Shown: positions 1 to 5,908 of the stretch, one piece after another
Layout: every line of letters begins with the position of its first letter
Position numbering within the stretch: position 1 is the stretch's first letter
NCBI GenBank assembly: GCA_025363695.1
Contig: JANYDI010000064.1
Coordinates: 1 to 8,476 of the forward strand
DNA from: Opitutia bacterium
GTDB lineage: Bacteria > Verrucomicrobiota > Verrucomicrobiia > Opitutales > JANYDI01
Direction of reading: 5' to 3'
Length of the DNA: 8,476 bases
Translations under genes and position numbers: made by a program
The notes under the pieces: generated by a model
Told to the model about the DNA's origin: nothing
What the model saw: the letters and a program-made list of their open reading frames with translations, nothing else
The model's database searches: none

Positions 1-25
1 CGTCTGCCGATTCCGCCACCCGGGC
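1..25 (-). tRNA. tRNA-Leu, 5' part only (runs off the left edge)
   Basis: Read on the minus strand from position 25, the sequence begins GCCCGGGTGGCGGAATCGGC and continues AGACG to the window edge. It starts with a seven-base acceptor strand (GCCCGGG) followed by TGGCGGAATCGGCAGACG, the typical 5' end and D-arm of bacterial leucine tRNAs, which share the GGTGGNGGAATNGGNAGACN pattern. The anticodon, the long variable arm and the 3' end lie outside the window, so the isoacceptor cannot be named. The gene begins only 15 bases from the outer hairpin of repeat unit 1, so any promoter of its own would have to lie inside that repeat, unless it is co-transcribed with rpsI. Confidence 0.88.
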
Positions 26-40
26 AAATAAATAAAAGAA

Positions 41-164
41 CTAAGGGGTGCGAGCACCCCTTAGGATCCCCATTCCGATAGCGATTTATTAAAATGCTAA
101 CGCATTTTAGATAAATCGCTATCGGGGAGGGCATACTAAGGCCTCCACAGATCGCGAAGCGATC
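41..164 (-). repeat. Composite hairpin repeat unit 1, left half (A-B-C)
   Basis: Three successive inverted repeats are visible. Hairpin A (41-64) is CTAAGGGGTG, loop CGAG, CACCCCTTAG. Hairpin B (75-125) has a 15-bp stem CCGATAGCGATTTAT with its perfect complement at 111-125, then an inner 8-bp stem TAAAATGC/GCATTTTA with loop TAAC and one bulged base at 110. Hairpin C (150-164) is GATCGC, GAA, GCGATC. The unpaired words GGATCCCC (64-70, between A and B) and GGGCATACTAAG (129-140, between B and C) recur in other copies. The half-unit is oriented C-B-A on the minus strand and faces the second half at 183-306 across an 18-base linker. It fills most of the gap between rpsI and tRNA-Leu. A terminator or RNA-processing role is possible but not shown. 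Confidence 0.9.
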
Positions 165-182
165 CGGGTGTATTTTAATTTC

Positions 183-306
183 GATCGCGAAGCGATCTGT
201 GGGGTACCTTGTATATCCTATCCCGATGGGCGATTTTTAAAAATGCATCGCATTTTTGAAAATCGCCCATCGGAAAGGGGATCCAAGGGGAGCTAGCTCC
301 TCTTGG
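183..306 (+). repeat. Composite hairpin repeat unit 1, right half (C-B-A)
   Basis: This is a mirror copy of the half at 41-164. Hairpin C (183-197) is GATCGC-GAA-GCGATC. Hairpin B (223-273) has a 15-bp stem CCGATGGGCGATTTT with its complement at 259-273, and an inner stem AAAAATGC/GCATTTTT with loop ATC. Hairpin A (283-306) is CCAAGGGGAG, loop CTAG, CTCCTCTTGG, with one G-T pair. CCACAGATCGC at 145-155 can also pair with GCGATCTGTGG at 192-202, so the two C hairpins could merge into a larger cruciform. The C-to-B spacer here reads CTTGTATATCC (208-218), a diverged form of the CTTAGTATGCC word seen elsewhere. Hairpin A ends 8 bases before the rpsI stop codon on the opposite strand. Confidence 0.9.
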
Positions 307-314
307 CCCTTAAA

Positions 315-752
315 CTAACGCTTGGAGAACTGGAAGCGCTTGCGGGCTCCTGGTTGACCGGGTTTCTTGCGCTCGCGTTTACGAGGATCGCGGGTGAGAT
401 GGCCTGCTTTTTTGAGAGGGATGCGCAAATCGGCATTCATGGTTTGGAGGGCACGGGCAACGCCGTGGGCGATTGCAACTGCTTGCCCACAAGGGCCGCT
501 GCCAGCTACGCGCACTTTGATGTCCACGCGATCCACCATGTCTACGGTCACAAGGGGAGCCTGAACGGCACGCCTGAGATACTCATGGTAGCAATAGTCC
601 TCAAAGCTACGGTCGTTGATCTGTATTTTTCCAGAACCCAAGGAAATGCGCACGCGCGCTGTCGCTGTCTTACGACGACCTGTGCCCCAGAATACTTCCT
701 CAGCCACTTTGGGCTCTTTAGTGTCTTTAACTATAACGATTTTATCACTCAT
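315..752 (-). CDS. rpsI: 30S ribosomal protein S9
   Basis: This is ribosomal protein S9 (uS9) of the small subunit, whose C-terminal tail reaches the P-site tRNA. The 145-residue product has a short N-terminal extension (about 20 residues before FWGTGRRKTATARV), the family signature GRRKTATARV, the central GPCGQAVAIAHGVARAL segment, and the characteristic basic C-terminus RKKPGQPGARKRFQFSKR. E. coli S9 is 130 residues, so this one is slightly longer at the N-terminus. A GTG codon at 753-755 lies directly before the ATG at 750-752; I chose the ATG. No Shine-Dalgarno sequence is visible upstream (GATCCTTATTC). It lies 12 bases downstream of rplM, the usual L13-S9 pair, so translation is probably coupled. 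It is the last protein gene before repeat unit 1. Confidence 0.97.
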   Translation of the reverse strand: MSDKIVIVKDTKEPKVAEEVFWGTGRRKTATARVRISLGSGKIQINDRSFEDYCYHEYLRRAVQAPLVTVDMVDRVDIKVRVAGSGPCGQAVAIAHGVARALQTMNADLRIPLKKAGHLTRDPRKRERKKPGQPGARKRFQFSKR

Positions 753-764
753 CACGAATAAGGA

Positions 765-1193
765 TCAAACTTCTAATAAAACAGGCTTTTGAGCATGATG
801 CATGTGCTCTGCGCCGGGATACACGTACAGCTTCTTGAGCATGGCACGCGCCAGTTTATTTTTGGGCATCATTCCCTTGACGGCGTGCTCGATAACGAAA
901 CGCGGCTTTTCTTGACGCAGCTCTTTAAAAGTGCGGCGATAGTCGTTGCCTACGTAGCCCGTAAAGAACATATAGTCCTTCTGCTCTTCCTTACGCCCTG
1001 AAACGGCCACGGACTGGGCGTTAATCACCACGACACAGTCGCCTGTGTCCACATGGGGCGTATAGAGAGGATGGTTTCTGCCACGTAAAAGGTTCGCAAT
1101 GGTCACAGCGAGGTGCCCTAGGAGCTTGCCCTTGGCATCTACGATGTACCAATGCGGCACGTGGTCTTCTTTTCTTGCTAAAGTGGTCTTCAT
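765..1193 (-). CDS. rplM: 50S ribosomal protein L13
   Basis: This is ribosomal protein L13 (uL13), an early-assembly protein of the large subunit. At 142 residues it matches the E. coli length exactly. Family features visible are HWYIVDAKGKLLGHLA near residues 14-29, the GDCVVVINA core (about 51-59), the YMFFTGY segment, VKGMMPKN (about 106-113), and the C-terminal YPGAEHMHHAQKPV, where HPH is more usual than HMH. The start is the ATG at 1191-1193. The leader between lspA and this gene is 34 bases and contains AAGGGC about 17 bases before the ATG, too far to be a convincing ribosome binding site. The gene sits upstream of rpsI in the widely conserved L13-S9 order and downstream of lspA in the same direction. 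Confidence 0.97.
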   Translation of the reverse strand: MKTTLARKEDHVPHWYIVDAKGKLLGHLAVTIANLLRGRNHPLYTPHVDTGDCVVVINAQSVAVSGRKEEQKDYMFFTGYVGNDYRRTFKELRQEKPRFVIEHAVKGMMPKNKLARAMLKKLYVYPGAEHMHHAQKPVLLEV

Positions 1194-1227
1194 GCTTTAT
1201 ACGAGGAAATGCCCTTAAAAAAAAATG

Positions 1228-1710
1228 TCAACTCTTTTCTTGCTTCTTTTGAGGACAAAAAAGATAAATGCAGTAAAGAAAAACGCCACAGCAGATGGCT
1301 ATGTCGGCAATATTAAAGGAAGGATAGCGGTAAGCAGGGAGGTGGACGTCAATGAAGTCGACCACATGCCCACGCGCGAAGCGGTCCGTGATGTTGCCCA
1401 AAACCCCTCCGCAAATGAGGCCAAAGACGCACTGCGATGTGGTTTTTTGGAGATCCAGTTGCACCCTGAGTAAATAAATGCTCAGAAGAAAAGCAAGCCC
1501 AAAAAAACCAAAAAATAACGATGCCCCCTGAAAAAGCGACCACCCTACCCCGGTGTTGCCGACATGCACCCAATAAACCCAAGAACCCAAGACGGGAATA
1601 GGCTCCCAATACGTCCCAAAAGGAATGGAAAACGCCACCGCTGCCTTGCTGATTTGGTCTAAAGAAAAAACGCCCAATGCAAGTAAGCACAACACCTTAT
1701 AGTTACTCAT
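1228..1710 (-). CDS. lspA: Lipoprotein signal peptidase (signal peptidase II)
   Basis: This is an inner-membrane aspartyl protease that removes the signal peptide of diacylglyceryl-prolipoproteins. The 160-residue product matches the usual family length. It has the N-terminal DQISK motif (residues 18-22), a first periplasmic stretch with NTGVGWSLF (52-60), hydrophobic segments at about 64-82 and 93-108, NITDRF (106-111), GHVVDF with the likely catalytic Asp118, FNIADIAI with the likely second catalytic Asp136, and a last membrane segment ending in a basic tail (PQKKQEKS). The frame stays open upstream, but the ATG at 1708-1710 places DQISK normally and is preferred; an ATG four codons earlier (1720-1722) is an alternative. 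The start overlaps the dksA-like stop in ATGAGTAA, so translational coupling is likely. Confidence 0.95.
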   Translation of the reverse strand: MSNYKVLCLLALGVFSLDQISKAAVAFSIPFGTYWEPIPVLGSWVYWVHVGNTGVGWSLFQGASLFFGFFGLAFLLSIYLLRVQLDLQKTTSQCVFGLICGGVLGNITDRFARGHVVDFIDVHLPAYRYPSFNIADIAICCGVFLYCIYLFCPQKKQEKS

Positions 1711-2782
1711 CGTCAATATCATCCCGAGAGATGCCGTCCGGAGCTTCTTCATCCGTATTGGCCAAAAAGACGCTATTGCCCATGGTGGAGCGCAGGGACT
1801 CACGCCTTCGGGAGCGCTCGTAGTCCATTTGCCCCTCCAAAGAATAGCGCGTGAAGGGAACCGCAGCCAGGCGCTCCTTGGATATCGGCTTTTGAGTCAC
1901 CTCGCACAGGCCATAGGTATTGCTTAAAATGCGCTTAATCGCTTCATCAATCTCATTAAGCGCTTCCTGCTCGGAGGACAGCAAGCTGAGGACTAAATCA
2001 CGATTACAGCTTTCCGAAGAGCCATCGTTAAGGTCTTGATTATCGCCTAAATCTTCAACTACGGACTTTTTGAGCGTGTCCTCCGCATGAATGGCGAGTT
2101 CGTCTCGGAAATGTTCGCGTAATTTTATAAGGGCTTTATAGTAATGCAACCACTTTTTGGGCACACGATTCAGCTCATCCTCAGGATCTATAGCCGCTTT
2201 TTTTACTTTTGGGTTAAATCCTAAAATATCCTGGATAGATGCTGCCCCCAACACACGGCGTTCAGTAGGCTTTGCAGGAACAAATTCTAACTTTTTGGCC
2301 TTGGGCTCAAGCGTAATAAGCGGCTCGATTTCCTTCTTTTCAACCTCTTCGCTCTTGGCGCGTAAAATGGCCTGAACTTCCTCCAGCGTAAAAACAATGG
2401 GCGTTATTTTGCGTACTCGAGCCTTAAAGGGCAGCTCCGAAGCAAGCTTGCGTTCGCGCTTAATCAAGCCAATGCGCGCCTCCATGACCGCTGCCAAGAT
2501 GGAACGGCGCTGCTCCATTCTTTTGCTCGTCTGCGCAGAAAGCTTTTTGGACTCCTTTAAAGTACGCGTACGCTCACTGGCAAAGCGCGGCACGGCCACC
2601 CCCGTACCAATCGAACGACCAAAGGCTCCTGTTTTTTTCGACGGCTTTAAGGCCGGCTCCAACGCCTTTGCTTGCTTTTTAGCACCCTTGGCCACCAAAT
2701 TGTCCTTGGCTACCACGGCCTTGCTTGCCGACTTTTTCGCTGCCGCAGGTGCTCTCAAATTACCGTCTGTTTTCTTTCCCAT
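1703..2782 (-). CDS. DksA/TraR-family protein with Lys/Ala-rich N-terminal tail
   Basis: This 359-residue protein resembles DksA/TraR regulators, which bind the RNA polymerase secondary channel. Residues 1-60 are rich in Lys and Ala (MGKKTDGNLRAPAAAKKSAS...), like histone H1-type tails. A charged middle region follows, with ASIQDILGFNP near residue 180. The C-terminal third has two helical stretches around an acidic turn (EDLGDNQDLND), as in the DksA coiled-coil tip, then NTYGLCEVTQKPISKERLAA and PFTRYSLEGQ. That is the DksA finger layout (residues about 288-318), but only one of the four zinc cysteines remains (Cys293). The end is acidic (DDIDDE). I chose the ATG at 2780-2782, which has GAGG 12 bases upstream; a TTG at 2834-2836 would add 18 residues but has no binding site. 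E. coli DksA is 151 residues, so this is much longer. Its exact role is unknown. Confidence 0.85.
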   Translation of the reverse strand: MGKKTDGNLRAPAAAKKSASKAVVAKDNLVAKGAKKQAKALEPALKPSKKTGAFGRSIGTGVAVPRFASERTRTLKESKKLSAQTSKRMEQRRSILAAVMEARIGLIKRERKLASELPFKARVRKITPIVFTLEEVQAILRAKSEEVEKKEIEPLITLEPKAKKLEFVPAKPTERRVLGAASIQDILGFNPKVKKAAIDPEDELNRVPKKWLHYYKALIKLREHFRDELAIHAEDTLKKSVVEDLGDNQDLNDGSSESCNRDLVLSLLSSEQEALNEIDEAIKRILSNTYGLCEVTQKPISKERLAAVPFTRYSLEGQMDYERSRRRESLRSTMGNSVFLANTDEEAPDGISRDDIDDE

Positions 2783-2882
2783 AGCAGCTGCTTTCCTCAA
2801 AGCTCTATCCTTCTCAGAATCCCTCGCGCTTGTCAAGCGTAAGGACTTACGTATTTCTTAGAATGTGCAAAAAAAGTAAGGC

Positions 2883-3105
2883 GCAGGGGGCGCTTGCGCC
2901 CCCTGCAACCCCCTTAGGGAGCGATTTTTTGAAATGCTAACGCATTTACAAAAAATCGCTCCCTACAGGCTTTGCAGGACCGATCCCGAAGGGATCCGGA
3001 GGGTGCCTTAGTATGCCCACCCCGATAGGCGATTTTTATAAAATGCTTGCATTTTTAAAAATCGCCTATCGGTAGGGGATCCTAAGGGGCGCAAGCGCCC
3101 CTTAG
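2883..3105. repeat. Composite hairpin repeat unit 2 (A-B-C-B-A, single central C)
   Basis: This unit lies between ileS and the dksA-like gene and is a compact version with one shared C hairpin. The left A (2883-2906) is GCAGGGGGCG, CTTG, CGCCCCCTGC. The left B (2917-2963) has a 14-bp stem GGGAGCGATTTTTT with its complement at 2950-2963, inner stem AAATGC/GCATTT and loop TAAC. C (2982-2996) is GATCCC-GAA-GGGATC. The right B (3022-3072) has a 16-bp stem CCGATAGGCGATTTTT with inner stem AAAATGC/GCATTTT. The right A (3082-3105) is CTAAGGGGCG, CAAG, CGCCCCTTAG. CTTAGTATGCCC is at 3007-3018 and GGGGATCC at 3075-3082. The left half is more diverged: its A stem is changed in both strands and its B-to-C spacer lacks the CTTAGTATG word. 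The right A ends 5 bases before the ileS stop codon. Confidence 0.92.
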
Positions 3106-3110
3106 CCCTC

Positions 3111-5867
3111 TTAGCTCCTTAGCACGGCTTCGCAACGTTTGCAGACGGCGCCGAAGCCGGGCGCCTCGACGAGGGCCTCGACCCAGCGCCAGCTGCGGGG
3201 GCAGCGGACGCCTGAGGCGTGGTCTACTTGGACGGCAAGCCCGAGTTCGGGGACCAAAACGAGGTGGACTTTTGAAACAATGAACAGCTCTTCGAGCAAA
3301 TCGACATGGCGGACGAGGCACTTCCCGAGGGTTTCCTGGAGGACATCGGGACCGATGGCCAAAGTCACCTGGGCATCGAGGGACTGCCCGATGCGCTTGC
3401 TTTGCCGAGCGGCTTCGAGGGCTTCATGGACTTGAGAGCGAAAGGCAATGAGGCTGTCCAGCTGGGCACAGACGTCTGTATCGTAGAGGCTTGGTTTGGT
3501 CTGGGGCCAAGCTTGTAGGTGGATGCTTTCGTAGGCTTTTTTTTGACTCTGAGTCAGGAATTCAAAGGCCTCATCGGTGGTAAAGACCAATATCGGCGCC
3601 AGCAGACGCATGCAGGTACGCAATACGCGGTACATCGCTGTTTGAGAGGAACGGCGCAGGGTGTCATTAGGCGCTAAGGTATACAGCCTGTCCTTGAGGA
3701 TGTCGTGATAACGCGCTGACAAAGTGTTTACGCAAAAGGCATTGAGTTCCTGATAAGCCCTGTGAAATTGGTAGAGCTCATAGCTTTCAGTAACCCGTTC
3801 TATCAGTTCATCGGTTTTTTTTAGGACCCATTGATCGATGGGGCTAAAAGTTTTAACCGCATGCCGCTCATAGTCAAAATCATGGAGATTCCCTAGTTGA
3901 AAGCGCAAAGTATTGCGAAAACTACGATAAGCCCCGACTACCTGATTAAGGATGTTTTCGGACAAAGGAATATCATCGCGGTAGTCCTCTGAAGCGATCC
4001 ATAGCCTGAGGACATCTGCGCCATAGCGCGTTATATAGCTGGCTGCCGTCTGCGAAGGCCCTTCGCTTTTGGAGATCTTTTTCCCATCTTCAGCGACAAT
4101 AAAGCCATGCGTAATGACTTTTTTGTAAGGCGCTGCCCCCTGCGTCACCACGCTGGTCCACAGCAGGGATTGAAACCAACCGCGATGCTGGTCGGAGCCT
4201 TCAAAGCACAGATCAGCCGGCCAAGCCAAGGCTTTGTTACGCTTCAAAACGGCATGATGACTGCTGCCGGAGTCCATCCAGACGTCGAGCGTATCCGTAC
4301 CGGGCGTTAGCAATTTGCCTTGCCAAGAAGGTGGCAAAGGGATGCCTTCAAGCAGGGTTTGGGCATTGGCCTCAAACCAAAAATTGCTGCCCTTTTGAGC
4401 GATTTTTTCCGCCAAAGCGCGAATAACACCCGCATCGGCATAGGGGGCGCCGTGCTCATCGTAAAAAACGGGCAAAGGGACGCCCCATAAACGCTGGCGA
4501 CTGATGCACCAATCGGGTCGGCTTTTTAAAAAGCCTTCCATGCGCGCAGCCCCCCACTCGGGAAGCCACGCAACCGTCTTGACGGCGTCTAGGAGCTTTT
4601 GGCGCAAAGCATAGCGGCCCAAACCGATAAACCATTGATCAGTAGCTCTAAAAATCAAGGGCGTTTTGGAGCGCCAGCAATGCGGGTAGCTATGCTGCAG
4701 CGTGGCCTGCTGCAACAGGCAACCCTTCTCCCTTAACGTGTTGATAACCAAGGTGTTAGCGCCTGTTTTTGTATCGAGCACGGAAGCACCCACCCAGGCT
4801 TGCGGGACTTTGCCATCGTCCAGGTAACAGCCCTGCTCATCGATCGGGCAATACACCTCAAGCCCATAGCGCAGGCCTGTTTGGTAGTCATCGGGGCCGT
4901 GCCCTGGAGCCGTATGGACGCAGCCCGTACCGGCATCCATCGTTATATAATCGGCCAAGACCAAGGGGCTTTCGCGGTCCAAAAAGGGATGTAACGCTTT
5001 ATCGCCTTCAAGCAGCGCTCCCAAGCCTGCCAAGCTCGTATGCGTACCCTCCCAGCCACAGGCTGCCACAAAGGCCTCCACGCGTTCATGGGCCACCAAG
5101 TAGCGTTTTTGCTGGTAATGCACCCACTCATAAGCCGCTTTGGGATGCAGGGCGATGGCTAAATTCGACACCAAGGTCCAAGGCGTTGTCGTCCAAACAA
5201 CCACAAAGGCGTCCTGCTGCATCGGGAAAGCCACATAAATAGAGGGACTGGAGGTATCGCGGTATTCGATTTCCGTCTCCGCTAAGGCCGTACGGCAGGG
5301 GATCGACCAATACACGGGTTTTTTGCTCCGATAAATTAAATCAGCCTCCACAAAGGCCGCGAAGGTGCGCAGGATATCCCCCTCGTACTGCGGATCCATC
5401 GTACGATAGGCGCCCTCCCACTCCCCAAGTACACCCAAGCGCTCAAATTGCGTCCGTTGCAGCTGAATATATTTTTCTGAAAAGGCCGCACAGGCAGACC
5501 GGATCGCCTGAGGACCCTGCGCCTCTTCCTTTTTCATCGCCACCATTACGCGATATTCAATCGGCAAGCCATGGCAGTCCCAACCCGGTACATACGGCGT
5601 GCGGTAGCCCCGCATCGTTTTGTAACGCAAAACAATGTCCTTCAACGTCTTATTCAAGGCCGTCCCAACGTGAATCTCACCACTAGTAAACGGCGGCCCA
5701 TCATGCAAAATAAAGGCCTCCCCAGCCTTGTTTTTTTCCTGCAGTTTCTGGTACAAGCCCTCCGTCTGCCAGCGCTCCAGCCGCTTAGGCTCACGCACGA
5801 CCGCATCCGCGCGCATCGGAAACTCCGTCTGCGGCAAATTCAATGTGTACTTTAAGTCTTGATCCAT
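3111..5867 (-). CDS. ileS: Isoleucyl-tRNA synthetase
   Basis: This cytosolic class I enzyme charges tRNA-Ile with isoleucine and edits valine. At 918 residues it is close to the E. coli form (938). The signature region GPPFTSGEIHVGTALNK has HVGT at residues 66-69 where HIGH is classical. GWDCHGLPIE follows at 95-104. The editing domain shows WTTTPWTLVSNLAIA and GTGCVHTAPGHGPDDY. The second class I motif is KISKS (597-601) in DGKKISKSEG. The anticodon-binding domain follows, and the C-terminal zinc element reads C889-P-R-S892 and C909-K-R-C912, so one of four expected cysteines is serine. The start is the ATG at 5865-5867; the preceding 40 bases are pyrimidine-rich, with no Shine-Dalgarno sequence and no T-box leader. 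The gene is flanked by repeat unit 3 upstream and unit 2 directly after the stop. Confidence 0.97.
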   Translation of the reverse strand: MDQDLKYTLNLPQTEFPMRADAVVREPKRLERWQTEGLYQKLQEKNKAGEAFILHDGPPFTSGEIHVGTALNKTLKDIVLRYKTMRGYRTPYVPGWDCHGLPIEYRVMVAMKKEEAQGPQAIRSACAAFSEKYIQLQRTQFERLGVLGEWEGAYRTMDPQYEGDILRTFAAFVEADLIYRSKKPVYWSIPCRTALAETEIEYRDTSSPSIYVAFPMQQDAFVVVWTTTPWTLVSNLAIALHPKAAYEWVHYQQKRYLVAHERVEAFVAACGWEGTHTSLAGLGALLEGDKALHPFLDRESPLVLADYITMDAGTGCVHTAPGHGPDDYQTGLRYGLEVYCPIDEQGCYLDDGKVPQAWVGASVLDTKTGANTLVINTLREKGCLLQQATLQHSYPHCWRSKTPLIFRATDQWFIGLGRYALRQKLLDAVKTVAWLPEWGAARMEGFLKSRPDWCISRQRLWGVPLPVFYDEHGAPYADAGVIRALAEKIAQKGSNFWFEANAQTLLEGIPLPPSWQGKLLTPGTDTLDVWMDSGSSHHAVLKRNKALAWPADLCFEGSDQHRGWFQSLLWTSVVTQGAAPYKKVITHGFIVAEDGKKISKSEGPSQTAASYITRYGADVLRLWIASEDYRDDIPLSENILNQVVGAYRSFRNTLRFQLGNLHDFDYERHAVKTFSPIDQWVLKKTDELIERVTESYELYQFHRAYQELNAFCVNTLSARYHDILKDRLYTLAPNDTLRRSSQTAMYRVLRTCMRLLAPILVFTTDEAFEFLTQSQKKAYESIHLQAWPQTKPSLYDTDVCAQLDSLIAFRSQVHEALEAARQSKRIGQSLDAQVTLAIGPDVLQETLGKCLVRHVDLLEELFIVSKVHLVLVPELGLAVQVDHASGVRCPRSWRWVEALVEAPGFGAVCKRCEAVLRS

Positions 5868-5908
5868 GTGTAAGGAAAGAATAAGAAAGAGGAAGGAAGG
5901 TTAAAGGG

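Noticed and set aside
41..306. Repeated short palindromes considered as a CRISPR array.
   Set aside because: Repeats are few, of several kinds, mirrored in orientation, and not separated by uniform unique spacers.
1226..1231. Perfect TTGACA (-35 like) on the minus strand at the end of lspA, before rplM.
   Set aside because: No -10 box at 16-18 bases; the nearest TATAAA is 24 bases away. Probably chance next to the T9 run.
1711..1803. Upstream extension of the lspA frame to 1803.
   Set aside because: It would add 31 residues before the conserved DQISK region, overlapping the dksA-like gene; family length and the ATGAGTAA overlap favour the start at 1710.
2831..2836. TTGACA on the minus strand upstream of the dksA-like gene, also the possible TTG start.
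   Set aside because: No convincing -10 box at correct spacing, so it is not called as a promoter; it does weaken the case for TTG as the start.
2869..2906. Hairpin A followed by T7 on the minus strand, like an intrinsic terminator.
   Set aside because: The T-run begins 7 bases after the stem, too far for a classical terminator, and other A hairpins have no T-run.
3082..3321. Minus-strand 79-codon Arg/Pro-rich open frame overlapping the end of ileS.
   Set aside because: It lies in another frame of ileS, its composition reflects local GC-rich codons, and it runs into repeat unit 2.
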